From NCBI GenBank assembly GCA_963717085.1, contig CAVQVM010000002.1, positions 620,001 to 684,000 of the forward strand: DNA of 64,000 nucleotides, given 5' to 3'. The notes under the pieces were generated by a model. The model had not been told where the DNA came from. It ran no database searches and was given only the letters and a program-made list of their open reading frames with translations. Origin of the DNA: DASQUK01 sp963717085. GTDB taxonomy: Bacteria; Actinomycetota; Acidimicrobiia; Acidimicrobiales; VFJN01. Below, piece after piece: positions 17,733-26,322 of the stretch. Numbering within the stretch: position 1 is the first letter of the stretch; each line of letters opens with the position of its first letter. The translations under genes and the position numbers were made by a program.

Positions 17733-18484
17733 GGTGCAGCCTCCACGGTCTCGAGGATTGTGTCGGGGATGTCGAAGTTGGCGTGCACCGCCTGCACGTC
17801 GTCGTGCTCGTCCAGGGCGTCGATGAGGCGCAGCACCTTCTTGGCCCCCTCGGCCGTGTCGAGCGGGATCGTCGTCTGCGGCACCATCGTCAGGTCCGAC
17901 GACTCGACGCCGATCCCCTCGCCCTCCAGGGCCGTGCGCACGGCGTGCAACTCGGTGGGCGGCGTCGTGACGCGCCAGGAATCGCCGTCGTCGACGATGT
18001 CCTCGGCCCCGGCGTCGAGGGCGGTCAGCATCAGCTCCTCCTCGTCCGCCGAGCGTGACACGACGATCGTTCCCCTGCGGTCGAACTGCCACGCCACGGC
18101 GCCCGGCTCCGCCATCGAGCCGCCGTTCTTGGTGAAGATGTTGCGGACGTCGGCGCCAGCGCGGTTGCGGTTGTCGGTGAGCACCTCGACCATGACCGCC
18201 ACCCCTCCGGGGGCGTAGCCCTCGTAGGTCACCTCCTCATAGGTGACCCCGTCCAGCTCGCCCGTGCCCCGCTTGATGGCCCGTTCGATCGTGTCCATCG
18301 GGATCGAGTTGTCTCGCGCCTTCTGGAACATCGTGCGCAGCGTGGGGTTGGCCTCGGGGTCGCCGCCCCCCTCACGCGCCGCCACCTCCACCTGCCGGAG
18401 CAGCTTGGCGAACAGCTTGCCGCGGGCCTTGTCGGTCGCCGCCTTCTTGTGCTTGATGGTCGCCCACTTGGAATGGCCGGACAT
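17729..18484 (-). CDS. yebC: YebC/PmpR family transcriptional regulator
   Basis: The 251-residue protein opens MSGHSKWATIKHKKAATDKARGK, cut here to its family signature MSGHSKWATIKHKK, and carries GRGKLF-type basic N-terminal, KARDNSIPMDTIERAIKRG and EGYAPGGVAVMVE blocks of YebC. YebC proteins act as regulators and, in recent work on some members, relieve ribosome stalling at proline motifs; which role applies here cannot be seen. The start ATG 18484 shares one base with the pdxT stop, and the gene overlaps the peroxiredoxin start, so pdxT-yebC-peroxiredoxin form a coupled chain. Confidence 0.95.
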   Translation of the reverse strand: MSGHSKWATIKHKKAATDKARGKLFAKLLRQVEVAAREGGGDPEANPTLRTMFQKARDNSIPMDTIERAIKRGTGELDGVTYEEVTYEGYAPGGVAVMVEVLTDNRNRAGADVRNIFTKNGGSMAEPGAVAWQFDRRGTIVVSRSADEEELMLTALDAGAEDIVDDGDSWRVTTPPTELHAVRTALEGEGIGVESSDLTMVPQTTIPLDTAEGAKKVLRLIDALDEHDDVQAVHANFDIPDTILETVEAAP

Positions 18485-19056
18485 CACATCACCTCGTCGA
18501 TGAACAGCTCGTGGAGCCGGGGATCGTCGCCGAGCTCGGGATGGAACGCCGCCACCAGCACGTGGCCCTGGCGGCAAAGGACGGGTTGGCCATCGACCGT
18601 GGCCAGGATCTCGACCTCGTCGCCGACGGCCTCGACCACCGGCGCACGGATGAAAACGGCATGCAGGGGGCCGCCGGCGACACCGGCCACGTCGAGGTCG
18701 GACTCGAACGAGTCGACCTGGCGGCCGAAGGCGTTGCGGCGCACCGCGATGTCGACGGCGTCGAAGCAGCGTTGGTCGTCACGCCCGTCCAGGATCTCGC
18801 GCCCCAGCAGGATCATTCCGGCGCACGTGCCGAACGCCGGCATCCCCGCCCCCAGCCGCTCCGCCACCGGCTCGAACAGTCCTGAGGACTCGAGCAGCAT
18901 CGACATGGTCGTCGACTCGCCGCCCGGCAACACCAGGGCGTCGACGTCGTCGAGATCAGGCGGCAGGCGGCAGGCGACCGGCTCGACACCGAGCCGGGAC
19001 AGCATGGCCGAATGCCGTGCTGACGCCCCTTGCAGGGCCAGCACGCCGACCTTCAC
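18484..19056 (-). CDS. pdxT: Pyridoxal 5'-phosphate synthase glutaminase subunit PdxT
   Basis: PdxT releases ammonia from glutamine for PdxS, which builds PLP. From GTG 19056 the product has 190 residues and opens KVGVLALQGA as expected. LPGGEST, the nucleophile Cys in FGTCAGMILL (about residue 80) and the His-Glu pair in FHPEL complete the class I glutaminase triad. In relatives pdxT lies next to pdxS; here pdxS begins only at 23471, and the plus-strand gene 19187-21673 plus about 0.9 kb of mostly non-coding DNA lie between. No other glutaminase partner is visible. Confidence 0.95.
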   Translation of the reverse strand: MKVGVLALQGASARHSAMLSRLGVEPVACRLPPDLDDVDALVLPGGESTTMSMLLESSGLFEPVAERLGAGMPAFGTCAGMILLGREILDGRDDQRCFDAVDIAVRRNAFGRQVDSFESDLDVAGVAGGPLHAVFIRAPVVEAVGDEVEILATVDGQPVLCRQGHVLVAAFHPELGDDPRLHELFIDEVM

Positions 19057-19186
19057 CTGGGGGCCTCGCTGCCTCGCACATGACGGTTTCGATTGTACGG
19101 GGCGGTCCCCAGCGACGAGAATCGAAGACCGACTGGGACGTTGGGGGAGCTCGACAGGCACTCGATTCGACGACCGGAGGTTCTCC

Positions 19187-21673
19187 GTGCACGCCAAGAC
19201 CCGCGGCATCAGGCGGCCAGAGGTGAGCGGCCGTCCGACCGGCACGAGCGCCGGCCGTCGGGCAGCCGTCGCGGCCGGTGGGTTGGCCCTGGTCGCAGGC
19301 GCCTGCGCCGGCAGCTCCGGCGCCTCCTCCGACGGCGCCGACCCCACCTTCGAGCGGGCCGCGGGATCGTCCATCACCTACGAGGAGCCGGTCGCCGACG
19401 TGGCCGACCTGTTGGCCCCCGCCGCCGAGGGCCAACCGTGGCTCATCCTGGGATCGGTCTACGACCCGAAGTCGGGCACCACCGCGGCCTCCACGTGGTC
19501 GGCGGACGACGGACGCAGCTGGGAGCGGTCCGACGTGAAACCGGCCCACAAGGGCGTCAACGAGGTCATGTCGGCCGGGCAGCGCGACGCCGACGGCAAC
19601 CTGGTCGCCGTGGGCTGGGTGGGCGACGAGCCGGAATCCGACGCCGCTATCTGGCGCTACCGGGCGGCGGGCGATGACAAGGGCTGGACGCTCAGCACGC
19701 CCAAGGCCATGGGCGGCGACCACGAGCAGTGGGCCTTCGATGTCGCCAGCAACGAGACCGGGATCCTGGTGGCGGGCGGCGAGAACGCCTGGGGCGAGGT
19801 ACGCCCCCGGCTCTGGTTCAGTGCCGACGGCGATGCCTGGCAGAGCGTCGACGCCGGCGCCGGAGGGCCGTTCGACGCCGCCGGCGACGAGTCGATCCGC
19901 GACATCGCCGCCGTTGGCAACGGTTTCGTCGCCGTCGGGTCGGCCACGGGCGACGCGCAGGACGGCGCCGCCTGGTTCTCGGCCGACGGCTCGACGTGGT
20001 CGAGGGTCGATGCGCCCAGCCTGGGAGGTCCGGGCCGCCAAGCGCTCGAGTCGGTGGTCTGGACCGGCGACGTGGTGGTGGCCGGCGGGTATGCGACCGA
20101 CGGCAACGGCCAGGGGCAGCCGGTGATCTGGCGGTCGGCCGACGGCACCCGGTGGACCAACGCCTCGCGGCCCCTGGCGCTCGACAGTGACGGGCGGACG
20201 GCGGCGGCCGACTACAGCGTGACCGGCCTGTCCTTCGACGGCTCCGGGATCACCGCCAGCGGCGGCAACAGCTGGCGCCCGCACAGCTGGTGGTCGACGG
20301 ACGGGGGCCAGTCGTGGCAGCTCCTCCCCAACCCGGTGCACGCGGGGCTGTTCGGCGACGGCGTGGCTCTCGTCGACTCCGCGGCGTCGGGCAAGGTGCG
20401 CGTGGCGATCGGCAGCGAGCCCAGCGTCCTCTACATCGACTCGGCCAACCGCTGGCAGGACGCGTCCGGCGACGCCTTCCCCAACGGTGGGACCCAGCCC
20501 TTCGCCACGTCGCTGGCGGTCGGGCCGAAGGCCACGGTGGCCGCCGGCTACCGCCACAGCGCGCCCAAGGGGGCGACCCGTGAGACCTTCGGCGGGCAGA
20601 TCTGGCTCGACCGCGGCGCCAGTGGCTGGGAGGCCATCGACAGCAAGACGCTGGCCGCCGGTCAGCTCACCGACGTCGTCCCGTTCAAGGGGGGATTCGT
20701 GGCGGTGGGCACCGAGGACTTCGGCGTCGCCGCAGGCCGCCAGTTCCTGGGCGACAGCCAACCCGACGGGTTGGTGTGGACGTCACCCGACGGTCGGAAG
20801 TGGACCCGCCTCGGCGTCACGCTGTCCGAGGTGACCGAGGGGGATCTCCAGATGATCGAGAACCCCGACGCCAACCAGGCACCGGTCATCGCGGGCATCC
20901 TGGCCAGCCAGCCACCGGAGACGGTGGGACCAGCGGGTGGACCGGGCGTGCGATCGCTCGACGCCGCCGCGCCAATCAGCAACGGCTTCATCGCCGTGGG
21001 CGTCGCCTACGTGGCGGGCGACGCCGACCCCATCGTGGTCACGTCCACGGACGGCAAGACGCTCAAGGGCGAGAACCCGGGGGCCGGCGGTGCCGGTACC
21101 CAGCGCTTCCGTGACGTCTGCGTCGCCAACAACAACGCCATCGCCGTGGGGAGCTCCGGCGGGGCCGAGAGCTCCGATGTTCTCGTGCGCTACCGCGCGA
21201 AGAGTGGCAAGTGGTCCGAGGTGTCCGACGACGGCTCGTTCGGCGGCGCCGGCAACCAGCAGGCGTACGGGTGCGCCGCCAGCGAGCACGGCTTCATCGT
21301 CGTCGGATCGGACGACCGCAGCGGCGACGCCGACGCCCGGGTGTGGACGTCGGAGGATGGGCTCGAATGGACCCGCGCCGAGTCGGGCCTGTTCGGCGGC
21401 GGCGGCGACCAGTGGGCCAGCGCCGCGGCGGCGGTGCCCGGCGGCGGCTGGCTGATCGGCGGCACGGACACGGCGGTCGGCGACGGCGACGTTGCGCTGT
21501 GGCGCCTCGGGGATGACGGCGACATCTCCCGCCGTGACCGCGGCGAGACCGAGCTCGGCGGCACCGGGCGGCAGTCGGTCACCAGCATCGTCATCGACGA
21601 CGATCGGGTGCTCATCGCCGGCACCGACTATGGCCGCGTCGGCATCTGGGAGTCGGACACGATCGACCGGTAG
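19187..21673 (+). CDS. Large exported BNR/Asp-box repeat protein, probable lipoprotein
   Basis: The GTG at 19187 follows a strong GGAGG with six-base spacing, which decides the start; the open frame upstream is antisense to pdxT. The 828-residue product has a GRRAAVAAGG signal with a twin Arg, then LVAGAC, a likely lipobox. The rest is a series of sialidase-type Asp-box blades: STWSADDGRSWE, LWFSADGDAW, AWFSADGSTW, VIWRSADGTRW, SWWSTDGGQSW, VWTSPDGRKW and VWTSEDGLEW, spaced 60-150 residues apart. This predicts one or two beta-propellers on the outer face of the membrane. No hydrolase catalytic residues are evident; the ligand is unknown. It lies between pdxT and pdxS on the opposite strand. 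Confidence 0.85.
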   Translation: MHAKTRGIRRPEVSGRPTGTSAGRRAAVAAGGLALVAGACAGSSGASSDGADPTFERAAGSSITYEEPVADVADLLAPAAEGQPWLILGSVYDPKSGTTAASTWSADDGRSWERSDVKPAHKGVNEVMSAGQRDADGNLVAVGWVGDEPESDAAIWRYRAAGDDKGWTLSTPKAMGGDHEQWAFDVASNETGILVAGGENAWGEVRPRLWFSADGDAWQSVDAGAGGPFDAAGDESIRDIAAVGNGFVAVGSATGDAQDGAAWFSADGSTWSRVDAPSLGGPGRQALESVVWTGDVVVAGGYATDGNGQGQPVIWRSADGTRWTNASRPLALDSDGRTAAADYSVTGLSFDGSGITASGGNSWRPHSWWSTDGGQSWQLLPNPVHAGLFGDGVALVDSAASGKVRVAIGSEPSVLYIDSANRWQDASGDAFPNGGTQPFATSLAVGPKATVAAGYRHSAPKGATRETFGGQIWLDRGASGWEAIDSKTLAAGQLTDVVPFKGGFVAVGTEDFGVAAGRQFLGDSQPDGLVWTSPDGRKWTRLGVTLSEVTEGDLQMIENPDANQAPVIAGILASQPPETVGPAGGPGVRSLDAAAPISNGFIAVGVAYVAGDADPIVVTSTDGKTLKGENPGAGGAGTQRFRDVCVANNNAIAVGSSGGAESSDVLVRYRAKSGKWSEVSDDGSFGGAGNQQAYGCAASEHGFIVVGSDDRSGDADARVWTSEDGLEWTRAESGLFGGGGDQWASAAAAVPGGGWLIGGTDTAVGDGDVALWRLGDDGDISRRDRGETELGGTGRQSVTSIVIDDDRVLIAGTDYGRVGIWESDTIDR

Positions 21674-22063
21674 GTGCTCGCGCGCAACCAGTAGTTCGAG
21701 CGGCCGGCGGGGGGAGGTCGAGGGGGCGACAAGATTCCTAGGTACCGCACGTAGAGGTCGCGTCTCGGGGCGGTGCGCGTCGCCGCTGCCAGTCGCCGAG
21801 ATTCCCAGACGTTGGATTGCTCGATGGCGGCGAGGATCGTCGGCGAGTCCTCGGCCGTCACGCCGAACCCCCTCCACTCTGGTAGCCGCCACGCTACGCG
21901 GCCGTCCGATGGCCCGGTCGAACGAGAGATCACAGCGGTGCCCGAGCGAGAGCACGCCGCCGCATCGCTCGCATGTCGAAAGCCGGGCGAGCTTCGCTTG
22001 GGCCTGTGCCTCGGCCCGCCTGTCGATGGTCGAGGCGCTGCGCCGCTGCGCCAGGAACGACAC
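21628..22063 (-). pseudogene. Possible small gene or frameshifted remnant in two frames
   Basis: Two minus-strand frames here have coding-like third-position GC. The first (from GTG 22063) encodes MSFLAQRRSASTIDRR and a possible zinc motif CERCGGVLSLGHRC. The second continues as TAEDSPTILAAIEQSNVWES. They join at a run of five G at about 21869, so a one-base indel would give a single protein. Alternatively, the second is an independent 77-codon gene starting at GTG 21861 behind GGAGGG. Its end overlaps the BNR gene by 46 bases. I cannot match either piece to a family with certainty. Confidence 0.3.
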
Positions 22064-22109
22064 CTGACCCCACCCGCCGGGGGGTTGCCGGGGCTCCTCG
22101 GGTCAGGTG
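22061..22109. terminator. Inverted repeat in the BNR-pdxS convergent gap
   Basis: CACCTGACCC (22061-22070) and GGGTCAGGTG (22100-22109) are a perfect 10-bp inverted repeat with a 29-base loop. It lies between the convergent BNR gene and pdxS and could end transcription from either side. No T-run follows. The left arm overlaps the possible GTG start at 22063. Confidence 0.4.
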
Positions 22110-22219
22110 CGGGGGTGGCGACGAGCCGCCACCCCGTAGGGCTCGCCAGCTCGACGTCGCCGACTGCCGGATGACCTACGTCATGCGACACAGCTCCGCC
22201 GACTGTTCGCGGACGGTCC

Positions 22220-22260
22220 CCCGGGTTCCTGTGCATTTGCAACCCGGGACGCAACCCGGG
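22220..22260. terminator. CCCGGGTT hairpin with a repeated arm downstream of pdxS
   Basis: CCCGGGTT (22220-22227) pairs with AACCCGGG at 22241-22248. A second identical right arm lies at 22253-22260, so two alternative hairpins can form. It lies about 300 bases beyond the pdxS stop. The rest of the 21674-22562 gap, apart from the small frames noted above, holds nothing I can identify. Confidence 0.4.
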
Positions 22261-22562
22261 GGGCCGTTCGCTGTCTGATGTCTCCCGGGCGGGGCTAGAC
22301 CCGGAGCAACGTTTCCGCCCCAGTCGGCGACACCCACCGTGGCGCCGACTCGACCGACAGTAGGTCCGCAGCCTTAAGGAACGCTGAAGGTCATGGGGCG
22401 GCGGCCACGGGTAGAGGGGCATGACCTGTCCCCTCAGCCGGCGTGCCCGCTGGGTCCTCCTCGACCGGCACGCCCGGCGAGGGCAGCAGCGCCGGGCCGA
22501 TTCGCCGGCTGCTGGTCTCCAAGGGTGACGGGAACCGTGGTGCGTCGCGGGAGATGAGGGCC

Positions 22563-23471
22563 CTACCAGCCGCGCTCGGCCAGCTTGGTGTCGAGTTGGG
22601 CGATCTCCTGGCCCCGCATGGCCCCGCCCAGGCCGCGGCTCACCTTCGCCACGATCCCCGGATCGTCGTAATGCGCGGTCGCCTCGACGATCGCCTTGGC
22701 CCGCCGCGCCGGGTCGTCGCTCTTGAAGATGCCTGAGCCCACGAAGTTGGCCTGGGCGCCGAGCTGCATGACCAGGGCGGCGTCCGCCGGGGTGGCGATG
22801 CCGCCGGCACAGAACAGCGGCACCGGCAGCGTGCCGGTCTCGGCGATCTCCTGCACCAGGCCGACCGGCGCCCGCAGCTGCTTGGCCCAGTCGTAGAGCT
22901 CGGCCGAGTCCGCCTGGGTGATCTTCCGGATGTCGCCCAGGATCGAGCGCAGGTGGCGCACCGCCTCCACGATGTTGCCGGTGCCGGCCTCGCCCTTGGA
23001 GCGGATCATGGCTGCACCCTCGCTGATGCGCCGAAGCGCCTCCCCCAGGTTGGTGGCCCCGCACACGAACGGCACCGTGAACGCCCACTTGTCGATGTGA
23101 TGGGCTTCGTCGGCCGGCGTGAGGACCTCGGACTCGTCGACGTAGTCGACGCCCAGCGCCTGGAGGACCTGCGCCTCGGCGAAGTGGCCGATGCGGGCCT
23201 TGGCCATGACTGGGATCGTGACGCTGGCGATGATGCCCTCGACCAGCTCGGGGTCGCTCATCCGGGCGACCCCGCCGTCGCGCCGGATGTCGGCGGGCAC
23301 TCGCTCCAGGGCCATGACCGCCACCGCCCCGGCGTCCTCGGCGACCTTGGCCTGCTCGGGCGTGACCACGTCCATGATGACGCCGCCCTTGAGCATCTCC
23401 GCCAAGCCGCGCTTGACGCGCACGGTGCCGGTGTCGTGGGCAGGAACGGGGGAACCTGCGGCTTCGCTCAT
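22563..23471 (-). CDS. pdxS: Pyridoxal 5'-phosphate synthase lyase subunit PdxS
   Basis: PdxS condenses ribose 5-phosphate, glyceraldehyde 3-phosphate and ammonia into PLP. The 302-residue protein is highly conserved: VKRGLAEMLKGGVIMDVV, VMALERVPADIRRDGG, the catalytic Lys in PVMAKARIGH, the second Lys in MIRSKGEAGTGN, and GLGGAMRGQEI near the end. With PdxT it should form the 12+12 synthase complex. The gene is separated from pdxT by more than 3.5 kb, so the two must be transcribed separately or through a long antisense stretch. Confidence 0.97.
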   Translation of the reverse strand: MSEAAGSPVPAHDTGTVRVKRGLAEMLKGGVIMDVVTPEQAKVAEDAGAVAVMALERVPADIRRDGGVARMSDPELVEGIIASVTIPVMAKARIGHFAEAQVLQALGVDYVDESEVLTPADEAHHIDKWAFTVPFVCGATNLGEALRRISEGAAMIRSKGEAGTGNIVEAVRHLRSILGDIRKITQADSAELYDWAKQLRAPVGLVQEIAETGTLPVPLFCAGGIATPADAALVMQLGAQANFVGSGIFKSDDPARRAKAIVEATAHYDDPGIVAKVSRGLGGAMRGQEIAQLDTKLAERGW

Positions 23472-23541
23472 GCGGTCAGTCTATGGGCGACATCCCCGCA
23501 GGTCCCCGGCCACTTCCCGGTCCAATTGCCTCGAGGGGCCG

Positions 23542-24465
23542 TTAGAGCTCGCGGAGGAGGGCGATGCGTTCCTCCAGCGGCGGGTGGGTGTCGAACAGGC
23601 GGTTGAGGCGCGACAGCCGGCCCTCGCGCTGCGTCTGCGCGGCCGGCTGCTCGATCCACAGGTGCGCGGTGGCGCGGCTGGTGGCGTGCACCACCGTGGA
23701 GTCGTCGCGCAGCTTCTCCAGGGCCGAGATCAACCCGGGCGGGTAGCGGGTCATCTCCACGCCGGACACGTCGGCCAGCGTCTCCCGGCGCCGGCTGATG
23801 GTTCGCTGCATCACGGTGGCGATCACCGGCGACAGCAGCAGCAGCGCGAACCCGACGGCCGACAGGATCGCGAGGGGACCCTGGTTACCGCCGTGCTCGC
23901 GGTCGTAGTCGCCGTACGGGTTGCGCCCCATGCCCCACCAGAGCAGGCGGATGCCGATGTCGGCGAGGAGGGCCACGATGCCCACCATGGTGACGGCCAG
24001 GGTCGAGACGAGGATGTCGTAATTTTTGACGTGCGACAGCTCATGGGCGAGCACGCCCTCGAGCTCGATCCGGTTCATCTTCTCGAGCAGCCCGGTGGTG
24101 ACGGCGACCGCGGCGTTGCGGGGGTTGCGGCCGGTGGCGAACGCGTTCGGTGCCGGGTCGTCCACCACGTAGAGGCGGGGCTTGGGCAGGCCGGACGCGA
24201 TGCACAGCCCCTCGACGATGTTGTGGTAGCGGGCGAACTCCTCGACGGGGGCGGGCCGGGCACGGCTCATGCGCAGCGCCACGGCGTCGGACTTCCAGTA
24301 GGCGAGGAAGCTGGTCCCGGCGGCGATGACGACGGCGATGACGATGCCGACCGGTCCGCCGCCGATGAGGTAGGAGAAGGCCGTCGCCACCGCCGCGACC
24401 AGGATCACGAACCCGGCGACGAGCAGCCAGCTACGACGCTTGTTGGAGGTGACCTGGTCGTACAC
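23542..24465 (-). CDS. htpX: HtpX-like membrane zinc metalloprotease (M48)
   Basis: This 307-residue protein starts at GTG 24465. Two N-terminal membrane helices (LLVAGFVILVAAVATAFSY and IVIAVVIAAGTSFLAYW) precede the catalytic site VLAHELSHVKNYD (HExxH, about residue 145). Further helices follow, then the third zinc ligand region RRRETLADVSG. The active site faces the cytoplasm in HtpX proteins, which degrade damaged membrane proteins. It lies 26 bases downstream of lemA on the same strand; lemA-htpX pairs are widespread. The upstream gap to pdxS is only 70 bases. Confidence 0.93.
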   Translation of the reverse strand: MYDQVTSNKRRSWLLVAGFVILVAAVATAFSYLIGGGPVGIVIAVVIAAGTSFLAYWKSDAVALRMSRARPAPVEEFARYHNIVEGLCIASGLPKPRLYVVDDPAPNAFATGRNPRNAAVAVTTGLLEKMNRIELEGVLAHELSHVKNYDILVSTLAVTMVGIVALLADIGIRLLWWGMGRNPYGDYDREHGGNQGPLAILSAVGFALLLLSPVIATVMQRTISRRRETLADVSGVEMTRYPPGLISALEKLRDDSTVVHATSRATAHLWIEQPAAQTQREGRLSRLNRLFDTHPPLEERIALLREL

Positions 24466-24491
24466 GTAGGACCGACGGTGAGCGACGGCGC

Positions 24492-25043
24492 TCAGAACTG
24501 CACCTGCGTCGGGCCGCGCGACTCGTCGTCGGCCTCGAAGTACTCGCGCTCGGAGAAGCTGAACGCGTTGGCGAGAACGTTGGAGGGGAAGCTCTGGATC
24601 TTCGTGTTATAGCGATACACGGTGTCGTTGTAGAACTGGCGGGCGTAGGCGATGCGGCCCTCGGTGCCGGTCAGCTCCTCCTGGAGCTGAGCGAAGTTCT
24701 GGTTGGCCTTGAGGTCGGGGTAGGCCTCCGACAGGGCGAAGAGGGACTTGAGAGCCCCGGTGATCTGGTTCTCGGCCTCGGCCTGGTCGTGGGGGCCACT
24801 GGCGCTCATGCCGGCGTTGCGGGCCTCGATGACGGCGTCGAGCGTCTCGCGCTCGTGGGACGCGTAGCCCTTCACGGTCTCCACGAGGTTGGGGATGAGG
24901 TCGTAGCGCCGCTTGAGCTGCACGTCGATCTGCGCCCAGGCGTTCTCGATGCGATTGCGCAGCGAGACGAGCCCGTTGTAGCTGAACACGGCGTAGAGCC
25001 CGACGAGCACCACGATGACGAGGATGATGATCAGGGCGAGCAC
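24492..25043 (-). CDS. LemA family protein
   Basis: The 183-residue protein starts at GTG 25043 with one N-terminal helix (LALIIILVIVVLVGLYAVF). It continues with the LemA signature SLRNRIENAWAQIDVQLKRR, then NLVETVKGYASHE, the helical coiled region and the late block FYNDTVYRYNTKIQSFPSN. LemA proteins are membrane-anchored helical bundles of uncertain role, often paired with HtpX or TPM-domain proteins. The 157 bases between it and pimA show no other gene and probably contain its promoter. Confidence 0.93.
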   Translation of the reverse strand: MLALIIILVIVVLVGLYAVFSYNGLVSLRNRIENAWAQIDVQLKRRYDLIPNLVETVKGYASHERETLDAVIEARNAGMSASGPHDQAEAENQITGALKSLFALSEAYPDLKANQNFAQLQEELTGTEGRIAYARQFYNDTVYRYNTKIQSFPSNVLANAFSFSEREYFEADDESRGPTQVQF

Positions 25044-25200
25044 GGGCGCATCCTAGGCCGGGGTCGTCGGTCGCATGACGCAGCCGGATGCGCGTTCCGA
25101 CCACGTCCACGCCAACCTCTGGCGCACTCCCGGTTGCTGCGCCACCGATTCGGCGCCAGGAACCCGAAGGTCGCTGGAGCCCGGTGGGCGCCGGCTCGGG

Positions 25201-26271
25201 TCAGGCGACCAGGCGCTGGTAGCGCTCGACGTACATCTCCGCCAGCCGGACCATCGAGAACGCCTGGGCCCGCAACTCCGCGGCACCGGTGAGGTCGGCG
25301 CGCAGGCGGCTGTCGTCGAGCGCCCGCCACAGCGCCCGGCCGAGCGCGTCGCTGTCGCCTGGTGGGGTCATGAGCGCGTCCACCCCGGGAGTGGCGACGT
25401 TGCAGTAACCGTCGAGCTCCGACGCCACCACCACCGCCCCGGCGGCCATCGCCTCCAGCAGCACGACCCCGAACGACTCGCCGTGCAGGGACGGAGCGCA
25501 GAACACGTCAGCGCCGCGCATGCGCGAGGCGACGTCGGCCTCGCTCAGCCGTCCCAGCCATTCGATACGGGGGTCACCGCCGTACGCGGCCCGGAGCGCC
25601 TCGGTCTGGGGCCCGGTGCCGCCGACCCAGACGCGCACGTCGGGCGGCAGCAGCCGAAGGGCGTCGAGCAGCACCGCCAGGCCCTTGCGGTCCTCGTGCC
25701 GGCCAACGAAGAAAATGGTCGGACCGGCGGTGGGCGTCGGCGTCGCCTTGGAGAACCGCTCGATCTCGATGCCGTTGAACAGCAGGTCGTACTGACCGCC
25801 GAGGGCCTTGCGGGCGGTCGCGAGGGCATCCTTCGACACCGCGCAGCGCAGATCGAGTCGGCGCGCCAGCCAGCGCACCCCCGGCTTGAGCGCGGCGTAG
25901 GCGGCGCTGTCCCCAGCACGGTGGAACGTGCCGACGATCGGCGCGTTGCGGAACAGCAGCGCCGTCATGGTGGGTCCCGGGACGCACGGCTCGTGCAGGT
26001 GGATGACCTCGAACGCCTCGTCCCGCAGGGCCCGGATCGTGCGCAGCTGGGCGGCGGGGTCGGGCGCCAGTGGCGCCACCGACCCGTTGGATGCCGTCGG
26101 CACGCTCTTCCCGAGGGGGGTCACGCCGCCGTCGGGCGGCGGGCCGTCGCAGGGCGCCAGCACGCGGACGTCCTCGCCCAGGCCCCGCAGGGTGCGGGCC
26201 AAGCCGAGCACCTGCGCCTGGACGCCTCCCGGAACCGTGAGGCTGTAGGGGCAGACGAGCCCGATGCGCAC
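25201..26271 (-). CDS. pimA: Phosphatidylinositol mannosyltransferase PimA-type (GT4)
   Basis: This 356-residue GT-B glycosyltransferase opens MRIGLVCPYSLTVPGGVQ, the acceptor-side Gly-rich loop of PimA. VIHLHEPCVPG and GTFHRAGDS follow in the N-terminal domain, and GRHEDRKGL, the donor-site SLHGESFGVVLLEAMAAG and a late GD block in the C-terminal domain. PimA adds the first mannose from GDP-mannose to phosphatidylinositol on the inner membrane face. The order pgsA-patA-pimA on one strand matches M. tuberculosis Rv2612c-Rv2610c, which supports this substrate over other GT4 functions. Confidence 0.9.
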   Translation of the reverse strand: MRIGLVCPYSLTVPGGVQAQVLGLARTLRGLGEDVRVLAPCDGPPPDGGVTPLGKSVPTASNGSVAPLAPDPAAQLRTIRALRDEAFEVIHLHEPCVPGPTMTALLFRNAPIVGTFHRAGDSAAYAALKPGVRWLARRLDLRCAVSKDALATARKALGGQYDLLFNGIEIERFSKATPTPTAGPTIFFVGRHEDRKGLAVLLDALRLLPPDVRVWVGGTGPQTEALRAAYGGDPRIEWLGRLSEADVASRMRGADVFCAPSLHGESFGVVLLEAMAAGAVVVASELDGYCNVATPGVDALMTPPGDSDALGRALWRALDDSRLRADLTGAAELRAQAFSMVRLAEMYVERYQRLVA

Positions 26272-26322
26272 GGCGTCAGGCTAGGTGGGCGACAGGCATC
26301 GGGCGAGCTGACGTCAGCACAG

